This document shows positions 1 through 4,996 of a stretch of 5,845 nucleotides of DNA, piece by piece. A model generated the notes under the pieces. The model saw only the letters and a program-made list of their open reading frames with translations, searched no databases and was not told the DNA's origin. Within the stretch, counting starts at the first letter, position 1, and every line of letters begins with the position of its first letter. The translations under genes and the position numbers were made by a program. Source of the DNA: Lentzea sp. (GTDB taxonomy: Bacteria; Actinomycetota; Actinomycetes; Mycobacteriales; Pseudonocardiaceae); contig JASLAV010000989.1 in NCBI GenBank assembly GCA_030146905.1, positions 1 to 5,845 on the forward strand, given 5' to 3'.

Positions 1-7
1 ACCTTGC

Positions 8-985
8 CTAGTTCACGCGGATTCGGGGGTCGAGCGCGGCGTACAGCACGTCGGCGAGCCAGCCGGAGAACAGCACGCACACCGCGACGAAGAGCGTCAC
101 CGTGGCGGTGATGTTCGTGTCCTGCGCCGAGATGCCGGTGATGAGCCAGTCACCCATGCCGAACCAGCCGAAGATCCGCTCGGTGAACGTGCCACCGACG
201 ACGAGCAGGCCGAAACCGAACGCGAACAGGGTCGCCATCGGGATCAGCGCGGTGCGCAGGCCGTGCTTGAACAGCGCCTTGCGGCGGGTGAGGCCCTTGG
301 CCTGGGCGGTGCGCAGGAAGTCGCTGCCGAGCACGTCGAGCATCGACGAGCGCTGGTAGCGGCTGTAGTAGGCGATCTGACCCAGTGCGATCGCGAGCGT
401 CGGCACGACGAGGTGCTGCAGCCGGTCGCCGAGGTGCTCGAACCAGTTGCCCTGGAACCCGGGGGTCGTCTCACCGACGAAGATCAGCACGTTCGTGCCG
501 ATCGAGTCGTTGACCGTCTGCGCGCCCATCTTCAGCAGCGTGCCCAGCACGAACACCGGCGTGGACAGCAGTATGAAGCTGAACAGGGTCGCGAAGTAGT
601 CGCTGAACTTGTACTGCCTGATCGCGCTCACCACGCCGAGCAGCACGCCGAACAGGATGCCGATCGTGATGCCGAGCAGGAACAGCCTCAGACTCACGCC
701 GATGCGCCTGCCGAGCTCGTCGGTGATCGGGCGGTCGGTGATCGTGCGGCCGAAGTCGCCCTGCACCACTCCGCCCATCCACGTGACGAACCGCTGCGGG
801 ATCGGCTGGTCGAGGTGGAGGTCTCGTTTCTTCGCCTCGATCGTTGCCGCGGGCGGCGGCGGGTTGCGTTGCTGCAACACCCCGATCGGGTCAAAGGTGG
901 CGGAGGCCAACGTGAACGCGAGGAACGTCGCCACCAGGGCGAGCACCACGTAGTTGACCAACCGCCGCAACAAAAATCCGGCCAC
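8..985 (-). CDS. ABC transporter permease, DppB/OppB type (peptide/nickel importer family)
   Basis: A 325-residue inner-membrane permease, the usual length for this family. It would form the translocation channel of a binding-protein-dependent importer together with a DppC-type partner, two ATPases and an extracellular solute-binding protein. Six hydrophobic segments are visible at about residues 11-30, 100-120, 132-152, 191-207, 246-268 and 292-312. The cytoplasmic EAA loop that docks on the ATPase is at about 223-249 (LRTAQAKGLTRRKALF, conserved Gly231, ending in LIP). Also typical are the N-terminal FLLRRLVNYV, the block VVQGDFG, the IFGWFGMG segment at 271-278 and the C-terminal LDPRIR. 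The start is GTG, supported by a good Shine-Dalgarno sequence 10 bases upstream and by the family N-terminus. The stop is TAG at the left edge. No partner gene is in the window, so the rest of the operon should lie to the left. The substrate cannot be told from the sequence; oligopeptides are most likely. Confidence 0.93.
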   Translation of the reverse strand: MAGFLLRRLVNYVVLALVATFLAFTLASATFDPIGVLQQRNPPPPAATIEAKKRDLHLDQPIPQRFVTWMGGVVQGDFGRTITDRPITDELGRRIGVSLRLFLLGITIGILFGVLLGVVSAIRQYKFSDYFATLFSFILLSTPVFVLGTLLKMGAQTVNDSIGTNVLIFVGETTPGFQGNWFEHLGDRLQHLVVPTLAIALGQIAYYSRYQRSSMLDVLGSDFLRTAQAKGLTRRKALFKHGLRTALIPMATLFAFGFGLLVVGGTFTERIFGWFGMGDWLITGISAQDTNITATVTLFVAVCVLFSGWLADVLYAALDPRIRVN

Positions 986-995
986 CCGTGTTCAG

Positions 996-1003
996 TCCTC
1001 TCC
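996..1003 (-). promoter_or_regulatory. Ribosome binding site of the permease gene
   Basis: On the minus strand the sequence GGAGAGGA lies 10 bases before the GTG codon at 983-985. It supports that GTG as the start rather than a longer frame reaching upstream. Confidence 0.7.
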
Positions 1004-1059
1004 CCGGTGGTTGCGACGTCGGCGCACTGGATTGCAGTGGACGAGTTGCAAGAGGTTAA

Positions 1060-1080
1060 CCGCCGATGTGGCGGACCGCC
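1060..1080. repeat. Mutually exclusive inverted repeats in the permease leader
   Basis: CCGCC (1060-1064) can pair with GGCGG (1070-1074) over a 5-base loop, while the same GGCGG also forms the 11-bp palindrome GGCGGACCGCC (1070-1080). The shared arm means only one can form at a time. This is the geometry of alternative leader structures, though short GC repeats are common in this kind of genome. Confidence 0.35.
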
Positions 1081-1105
1081 GCCCACCCCCACCATTGCGC
1101 CGGGG

Positions 1106-1122
1106 GGCCCGCTGACCGGGCC
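1106..1122. repeat. Strong GC hairpin in the permease leader
   Basis: GGCCCG (1106-1111) and CGGGCC (1117-1122) form a 6-bp all-GC stem with a 5-base loop. It lies in the predicted 5' leader of the minus-strand permease transcript, about 120 bases before the start codon. No T-run follows on the minus strand, so it is not a classical terminator. It could be a leader structure or only a chance product of high GC. Confidence 0.5.
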
Positions 1123-1168
1123 ATAGTCACCCATGCGTGGAGGAAAGGACCGGCTAACAGTCACATCA

Positions 1169-1197
1169 ACAGTTGACTCTCGGCAATTGTGTGTCAA
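1169..1197 (-). promoter_or_regulatory. Candidate sigma-70-like promoter for the permease gene
   Basis: On the minus strand a perfect -35 hexamer, TTGACA (1192-1197), is followed by a 17-base spacer and AACTGT (1169-1174). The latter matches the A2 and T6 positions of the actinobacterial TANNNT -10 element but not T1. Transcription would begin near 1161-1163 and give a leader of roughly 175 bases. An 11-bp dyad, TCAACAGTTGA (1166-1176), sits exactly on the -10 element, with AGTCA/TGACT arms (1159-1163 and 1174-1178) around it, so a repressor could act here. The promoter is assigned from hexamers only. Confidence 0.42.
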
Positions 1198-1227
1198 GCG
1201 TGACCATTGTGCGCCCGGATCGCTGTA

Positions 1228-1238
1228 TTCACCGTGAA
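1228..1238. repeat. 11-bp palindrome TTCACCGTGAA, possible operator
   Basis: A perfect dyad, TTCAC-C-GTGAA, about 31 bp upstream of the proposed permease -35 element. Its size and position suit a transcription-factor site, but the family of the protein that might bind it is not recognisable. Confidence 0.35.
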
Positions 1239-1252
1239 GTTCTCTCTGGACA

Positions 1253-1273
1253 CGGATGCTTGTGACGCATCCG
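1253..1273. repeat. 7-bp inverted repeat with 7-base spacer
   Basis: CGGATGC (1253-1259) and GCATCCG (1267-1273) are perfect inverted copies around TTGTGAC. Arm-to-arm centre spacing is 14 bp, between one and one and a half helix turns, and the site is about 55-75 bp upstream of the proposed permease -35. It is a plausible dimer operator or activator site; it could also be an RNA hairpin if the region is transcribed. Confidence 0.42.
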
Positions 1274-1336
1274 GGTGAATGCAATGTCCGGAAGATGTGG
1301 GACAAGCAGCGCAATGTGATCGGAATCGGGACATCA

Positions 1337-1361
1337 CGCTCTGAAGCGCTTCGTGAGAGCG
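1337..1361. repeat. Nested inverted repeat CGCTCT...AGAGCG around a 10-bp palindrome
   Basis: Outer arms CGCTCT (1337-1342) and AGAGCG (1356-1361) enclose the perfect palindrome GAAGCGCTTC (1343-1352) plus three unpaired bases, GTG. An alternative pairing, TCACG (1334-1338) with CGTGA (1352-1356), uses the same bases. The region could be an operator or a hairpin; no function is evident. Confidence 0.42.
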
Positions 1362-1442
1362 GAGTCACTGCACCGACGCGGACCAGCGGGATCGTCCGGG
1401 CGGCGCATCGGCCGCTGGACCGAACGTCGTGAAGAGCGTCAC
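1351..1442. repeat. Imperfect direct repeat pair TCGTGA(A)GAGCG..TCAC
   Basis: TCGTGAGAGCG followed by GAG and TCAC (1351-1368) recurs as TCGTGAAGAGCGTCAC (1427-1442), differing by one inserted A and loss of the GAG. The copies are about 75 bp apart, and the first overlaps the nested dyad at 1337-1361. They could be two sites for one regulator. Confidence 0.3.
1383..1418. repeat. 7-bp inverted repeat CCAGCGG...CCGCTGG with 22-base loop
   Basis: CCAGCGG (1383-1389) and CCGCTGG (1412-1418) are perfect inverted copies. On the minus strand the structure lies 80-115 bases after the lipoprotein stop codon, where a 3' end could fall, but no T-run follows, so it is only a weak terminator candidate. 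Confidence 0.3.
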
Positions 1443-1499
1443 AACCCCGGGACCGGAAACACGGCGTGAAAAGGCCGCCGCGGGATAATCGGGAACCGG

Positions 1500-2519
1500 C
1501 TAGGTGAGCCGCCACAGCCGGCCACCGGCGATCACGAACACCTGACCGCCCGCCTCCTCCGCGGCCACGACCTCGCCGCTGGGCCCGCCGGCCGGCCGCT
1601 CGCCCCCGCCGGACACCAGCTTCACGCCGCCGTGGTCGACCAGCAGCGTCGGCGTGCCGTCGACGAGCACGGGTGCGGCGAGGGCCTGGTTGTCGCCGAC
1701 CGGGACGTCCGGGACGTCGACCTCCTTCCAGTCGGGACCCGACCACCAGGCGAGCCTGCCGCCGCTGCGCCCGACGACGTGGCAGGTGCCGTCCCAGCAG
1801 CGGGCGGCCAGCGCGGCGTCGCCGGGGAGGGTCGCGGTGGTCCACGTCCTGCCGTCGAACCGCCAGACCGCGGCGCTCACCGCGCCCTTCGCGATCTGCC
1901 AGCCGGTGATGATCGCGCCGTCACCGTCGGGGGCGACCGCGAGCGGGAAGCGCAGGAGGTCCTGCGAGCTCTCCAGGACGGTGCCCTCGGACGGCTGGCG
2001 GCTCCACGTGTCGGCGGCGTAGGTCCACACGGCGATGTCGAGGCCCGCCTTGGCGCTCTGCCAGGTGCCGATGATCAGCGGCCCCTGCCTCGTGCGCACC
2101 GGGCCGATCAGCTCTCCCGCGCCGTAGCCGCCGAACGTGCTGAAGGCCTGCGGCTTCTCGACGACCTGGCGCGTGTCACCGGTCCAGGCGCTCCACCGGA
2201 CGTTGCCGTGCGCGCCGCCGCGCTCGCCGCCCACGCCGGTGATCGTCGTGCCGTCGGAGGTGATCCCGTACCAGTGCGCTTCCTTGCCGTACGGGCTCGC
2301 CGGGGTCAGCCGGGAGTTGCTCAGCGTGCCGTCCCCGGCACGCGTGACGAGTTCCGGGTGGTCGTTGGGCCGTGTGCCGATCACCAGCACGTCGCCGTGC
2401 GCCGCCAGCGCTTCCGGCGTCGCCGTCAGGTCGACGGGGGTGAAGCCGACGGCGTTGTCCTCACCGCCCGAGGAGCAGCCGGTGAGGACCAGCAGTAACG
2501 CGAGCGTCAGCCTCAACAT
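1500..2519 (-). CDS. Lipoprotein with probable beta-propeller body, function unknown
   Basis: A 339-residue protein with a very short lipoprotein signal: one arginine (R3), a hydrophobic run at 4-12 and the lipobox LTGC, with Cys15 as the acylated residue followed by a Ser/Gly linker. It should be anchored to the outer face of the membrane. The body has about seven degenerate repeats of 25-50 residues (near 37-72, 81-126, 133-182, 190-233, 236-271, 278-311 and 315-339). Each pairs a strand such as LIIGTW, IITGW or CHVVG with a later W-rich strand such as AVWTY, AVWRF or LAWWS. This is the look of a seven-bladed beta-propeller. Cys241 and Cys246 could form a disulfide. I do not recognise a named family. 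The ATG at 2517-2519 is chosen; an in-frame GTG at 2535-2537 would add six residues and directly abut the divergent gene. The frame stays open far upstream, but the lipobox fixes the real N-terminus near here. Confidence 0.82.
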   Translation of the reverse strand: MLRLTLALLLVLTGCSSGGEDNAVGFTPVDLTATPEALAAHGDVLVIGTRPNDHPELVTRAGDGTLSNSRLTPASPYGKEAHWYGITSDGTTITGVGGERGGAHGNVRWSAWTGDTRQVVEKPQAFSTFGGYGAGELIGPVRTRQGPLIIGTWQSAKAGLDIAVWTYAADTWSRQPSEGTVLESSQDLLRFPLAVAPDGDGAIITGWQIAKGAVSAAVWRFDGRTWTTATLPGDAALAARCWDGTCHVVGRSGGRLAWWSGPDWKEVDVPDVPVGDNQALAAPVLVDGTPTLLVDHGGVKLVSGGGERPAGGPSGEVVAAEEAGGQVFVIAGGRLWRLT

Positions 2520-2537
2520 GCGCGCCAGTATGACCAC
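2520..2537. promoter_or_regulatory. 18-bp divergent gap with a two-way -10-like element
   Basis: Only 18 bases separate the ATG of the minus-strand lipoprotein from the ATG of the plus-strand DUF6886 gene. The central CAGTATGAC reads CAGTAT (2526-2531) on the plus strand, 6 bases before ATG. On the minus strand it reads CATACT (complement of 2527-2532), 7 bases before ATG. Each matches the A2/T6 part of a TANNNT -10 box but lacks T1, and each would start transcription at or next to the start codon, meaning leaderless mRNA. Neither gene has a clear Shine-Dalgarno sequence, which fits. No good -35 hexamer was found on the plus side. The alternative is that the promoters lie inside the opposing genes. 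Confidence 0.38.
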
Positions 2538-3077
2538 ATGCTGCCCCGATCCGGTCAGGTGTTGCACTTCTCGGAAGACCCGTCCATCGCCCGCTTCGTC
2601 CCGCATCTGGCGGCCACCGCGTGGCAGCCGGGCGAGTACGTGTGGGCGGTGGACTCCGGTCACTGCCCCGCCTACTGGTTCCCGCGGCAGTGCCCGCGCG
2701 CGATGGCCTGGACGACGCCGGACACCTCTGACCAGGACCGCGACCGGATCATCGGGCCCGGCTGCGGAACACGGGTGCACGCCGTCGAGTACGGGTGGCT
2801 GGAACGCATGCGGACCGTGGAGCTGTACGCGTACCGGTTCGACGCGGCGGCGTTCCGGCCGTTCGGCGACGACGGTGCCGCGGTGGTGGCGACGGAACCG
2901 GTGGTGCCGCTGGGTCCGGCGGAACGCGTCGGCGACCTGTTCGAGCTGCACGAGGAGGCGGGGATCTCGTTGCGGGTGCTGCCGCGGCTGTGGCCGTTCT
3001 GGGACGAGGTGGTGCGCAGTTCCCTTGCCTGGAGCGGCATCAGGTTGCGCAACGCCCTGCCGCGTCCGGTGGAATGA
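2538..3077 (+). CDS. DUF6886 family protein
   Basis: A 179-residue, apparently cytoplasmic protein with no signal peptide or membrane segment. It matches my recollection of the DUF6886 family in length and motif order: LHFSEDP at 9-15, VWAVD at 35-39, YWFPRQCPR at 46-54, EYGWLERMRT at 84-93, LYAYRF at 96-101, PVVPLGP at 121-127, VLPRLWPFWD at 147-156 and SGIRLRNA at 166-173. The molecular function is not established. The motif layout recalls small ADP-ribosyltransferase-like folds (see findings), which is inference. ATG at 2538 is the first start in frame; a GTG at 2559 just before LHFSEDP is an alternative. There is no clear ribosome site, so translation may be leaderless. It lies 9 bp upstream of the response regulator on the same strand and is probably co-transcribed with the two-component system. 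Confidence 0.85.
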   Translation: MLPRSGQVLHFSEDPSIARFVPHLAATAWQPGEYVWAVDSGHCPAYWFPRQCPRAMAWTTPDTSDQDRDRIIGPGCGTRVHAVEYGWLERMRTVELYAYRFDAAAFRPFGDDGAAVVATEPVVPLGPAERVGDLFELHEEAGISLRVLPRLWPFWDEVVRSSLAWSGIRLRNALPRPVE

Positions 3078-3086
3078 TCGGGGCTC

Positions 3087-3731
3087 ATGCGGGTGCTGCT
3101 GGTGGAGGACGACGAGCCGATCGCGGAGTCGCTGATCCGGGGGCTGTCCCGCTACGGGTTCGAGGTCGGGTGGGTGCGGACGGGCGCGGAGGCGCTGGCG
3201 GCGCGGGACTTCGCCCTCGTGCTGGTCGACCTCGGGCTGCCGGACGTGGACGGGCTCGACGTCTGCCGGGAGCTGCGGGCGCGCGGCGACGTGCCGATCA
3301 TCGTCATCAGCGCGCGGTCCGACGAGGTCGACCGGGTGGTCGGGCTGGAGATCGGCGCGGACGACTACGTCACCAAACCGTTCGGGGTGCGGGAGGTCGT
3401 CGCACGGATGCGCGCGGTGCTGCGGCGTGTGCGACCGATGCCGGAACCGGCGGAGGGGCGGGTGCGGATCGACCGGCGCGGGCGGCGCGTGCACCTCGAC
3501 GGCACCGAGCTGGAGCTGACGCCGAAGGAGTTCGACCTGCTGGTGTTCCTCGCCGGTGAGCCGGGCGCGGTGTTCACCCGCGAGCAGATCATGGAGGCGG
3601 TGTGGGACGAGAACTGGTTCGGCCCCACCAAGACGCTGGACGTGCACGTGGGGGTGCTGCGCCGCAAGCTCGGTGACGCGGCCTCGCTGGAGACCGTGCG
3701 GGGCGTGGGGTTCCGGCTGGTGCTCACGTGA
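3087..3731 (+). CDS. Two-component response regulator, OmpR/PhoB family
   Basis: A 214-residue DNA-binding regulator. The receiver domain (about 1-113) carries the acidic pocket E7-D8-D9, the phospho-acceptor Asp48 in VLVDLGLPD, Ser75 at the Thr/Ser switch position, Tyr94 as switch aromatic and Lys97 in the TKPF motif, so all residues needed for phosphorylation are present. The C-terminal winged helix (about 124-214) contains LTPKEFDLLVFL, the recognition-helix region TKTLDVHVGVLRRKLG and the wing ending VRGVGFRL. It should be phosphorylated by the kinase encoded next, whose start codon overlaps its stop, and bind direct-repeat DNA near its targets. Plausible targets are its own divergent promoter at 2520-2537 and the neighbouring lipoprotein genes, but this is inference. 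The ribosome site is weak (GGGG three bases before ATG), so translation may be coupled to the DUF6886 gene 9 bp upstream. Confidence 0.95.
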   Translation: MRVLLVEDDEPIAESLIRGLSRYGFEVGWVRTGAEALAARDFALVLVDLGLPDVDGLDVCRELRARGDVPIIVISARSDEVDRVVGLEIGADDYVTKPFGVREVVARMRAVLRRVRPMPEPAEGRVRIDRRGRRVHLDGTELELTPKEFDLLVFLAGEPGAVFTREQIMEAVWDENWFGPTKTLDVHVGVLRRKLGDAASLETVRGVGFRLVLT

Positions 3732-4996
3732 TCCGCCGGCTCGTCTGGAGCTACGTGCTGCTGGTGGCGGTGGCGATCGCGGCGTTCACCGTGCCGGTGG
3801 CGTTCACGCTGAACAACCAGCTCTACGGCGACGCCCTCAACACCGCGCGCCGCGAGGCCGACACCGCCGCGTTGCTGCTCGCGTCCGGCGACACGAGGTC
3901 GTTGAGCGCGTTGGTGGACGCCTACGAACGGCAGACGCCCGGCCAGATCGACGTGCTCGGGCCGTCGGCGGACTCGGTGGTCTGGGACGAGGAGGGGCTG
4001 GAGCTGACGGTGCCCGCACGCACACCCGACGGCACTGTCGTCGGCGCGATCCGGCTGTCCTATCCGGACGATCGGATCACCGCGAGGCTCTGGCAGATCT
4101 GGGGTTTCCGCGCCGCGCTCGGAGTGGGCGTCCTGGTCGTGGCGGCGTTCCTGGGGCTGTGGCTGGCGCGGCGGCTCACCCGGCCGTTGCGGGAGCTGAA
4201 CGCGATGGCGAGCCGGCTGCGTGACGGCGACCTGAGCGCGCGGGCAGAGGAGACCGGTCCGCCGGAGACCCGCACGCTGGCGCGGACGTTGAACACGGCC
4301 ACCGAGACGATCGGCACGCTCGTCGGTGCGCAGCGGGCGTTCATCGGCGACGCCTCGCACCAGCTGCGGACCCCGCTGACCGCGCTGCGGCTGTCGCTGG
4401 AGAACGTGGCCGACGGCGTCGACGACCCGCTGGTCCGCGAGGACGTCGAGACGGCGACGGCCGAGGTCGTGCGGATGTCCAGGCTGGTCAACGGGTTGCT
4501 GGCGCTGGCACGCGCCGAGGCCGCCGTCGCCCACCCCGAACCGGTGCAGGTGCTCGACGTCGTCGCCGAACGGTTCACCGCCTGGCGCGCCGCCGCCGAC
4601 GAACGCGGGATCTCGCTCGTCAGCGAGGGTTTCGACATCCGCGTGCTCGCGACGCCGGGACACCTCGAGCAGGTGCTGGACAACGTGCTGTCCAACGCGC
4701 TGGAGGTGTCCCCCGCCGGCGCCACGGTCCTCGTCCGCAGCACCCGGCCCGGCATGGTGGAGGTCATCGACTCCGGCCCCGGCCTCGACGAGGCCGACAG
4801 GGCGCGCGCGTTCGACCGGTTCTGGCGCGGCCAGGGCCTGACCGGCAGGGGCGGTTCAGGCCTCGGCCTCGCGATCGTCAGGCAGCTCGTCACCGACGAC
4901 GGCGGCACGGTGTCGCTGGAGGAGGCCTCCCGCGGCGGGCTGTGCGTGCGGATCAGGCTGGCTCCGGCATCGCGGACGAGTGGTGGTTCACGATGA
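3728..4996 (+). CDS. Sensor histidine kinase, HAMP-HisKA-HATPase type
   Basis: A 422-residue membrane kinase, the natural partner of the preceding regulator. Segments in order: transmembrane helix 1 at about 8-28; an extracytoplasmic loop of roughly 95 residues (29-124) with no recognised sensor domain; helix 2 at about 127-147; HAMP at 147-199 (conserved Pro153 and Glu156); and the HisKA dimerisation helix with His211 in DASHQLRTPL. The ATP-binding domain follows, with N-box Asn319/Asn323 (DNVLSNALEVSP), G1 box DSGPG at 348-352, F-box FDRFWRG at 362-368 and G2 box GGSGLGLAIV at 375-384. All catalytic motifs are intact. The residue after the phospho-histidine is Gln212 instead of the common Glu. 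The GTG start overlaps the regulator stop by 4 bases (GTGA), indicating translational coupling. The last 44 bases overlap the convergent lipoprotein gene. The signal sensed is unknown. Confidence 0.95.
   Translation: MIRRLVWSYVLLVAVAIAAFTVPVAFTLNNQLYGDALNTARREADTAALLLASGDTRSLSALVDAYERQTPGQIDVLGPSADSVVWDEEGLELTVPARTPDGTVVGAIRLSYPDDRITARLWQIWGFRAALGVGVLVVAAFLGLWLARRLTRPLRELNAMASRLRDGDLSARAEETGPPETRTLARTLNTATETIGTLVGAQRAFIGDASHQLRTPLTALRLSLENVADGVDDPLVREDVETATAEVVRMSRLVNGLLALARAEAAVAHPEPVQVLDVVAERFTAWRAAADERGISLVSEGFDIRVLATPGHLEQVLDNVLSNALEVSPAGATVLVRSTRPGMVEVIDSGPGLDEADRARAFDRFWRGQGLTGRGGSGLGLAIVRQLVTDDGGTVSLEEASRGGLCVRIRLAPASRTSGGSR

Larger units (their letters stand above)
986..1499. other. 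514-bp non-coding region with promoter, leader and inverted repeats
   Basis: I see no convincing gene here on either strand. The short frames lack ribosome sites and family-like sequence. The region separates two minus-strand genes, so it holds the 3' flank of the lipoprotein gene (1500-2519) and the 5' flank of the permease gene. It is less GC-extreme than the genes around it, especially between about 1150 and 1340, as expected of regulatory DNA. It contains one promoter-like pair (1169-1197), a long predicted permease leader (about 986-1162) with strong hairpins, and several perfect dyads upstream of the promoter, listed separately. No classical terminator (stem plus T-run) was found after the lipoprotein stop. 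A TTTT run follows a GC-rich stretch near 1469-1472 on the minus strand, but without a clean stem. Confidence 0.7.

Noticed and set aside
263..1126. 287-codon plus-strand frame antisense to the permease
   Set aside because: The composition is dominated by Glu, His, Arg and Gln, as expected from an antisense shadow, and it overlaps a clear permease gene.
694..1134. Minus-strand ATG at 1132-1134 (MGDYGPVSG...) as a leader peptide or upstream gene of the permease
   Set aside because: There is no ribosome site, and the frame runs on into the permease gene in another frame with low-complexity Arg/Ser-rich sequence.
1133..1237. 34-codon plus-strand frame beginning MRGGKDRLTV in the intergenic region
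   Set aside because: There is no upstream ribosome site; the GGAGGAAAGGA stretch lies inside the frame. It has no recognisable sequence and overlaps promoter-like elements.
1383..1499. Intrinsic terminator after the lipoprotein gene
   Set aside because: The only T-run (TTTT near 1469-1472, minus strand) is not preceded by a clean stem, and the CCAGCGG/CCGCTGG stem has no T-run. Rho-dependent or stem-only termination cannot be judged by eye.
2520..3647. Long upstream extension of the minus-strand lipoprotein frame, antisense to DUF6886 and the response regulator
   Set aside because: The open frame results from GC-rich codon bias on the opposite strand. The translation is Arg/His/Pro/Gln-rich with no family character, and the lipobox shows the true N-terminus near 2519.
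3365..4663. 432-codon minus-strand frame antisense to the regulator and kinase
   Set aside because: It is opposite two intact genes with all catalytic motifs. Its product is low-complexity, Arg/Pro/Gln/His-rich, and lacks a ribosome site.
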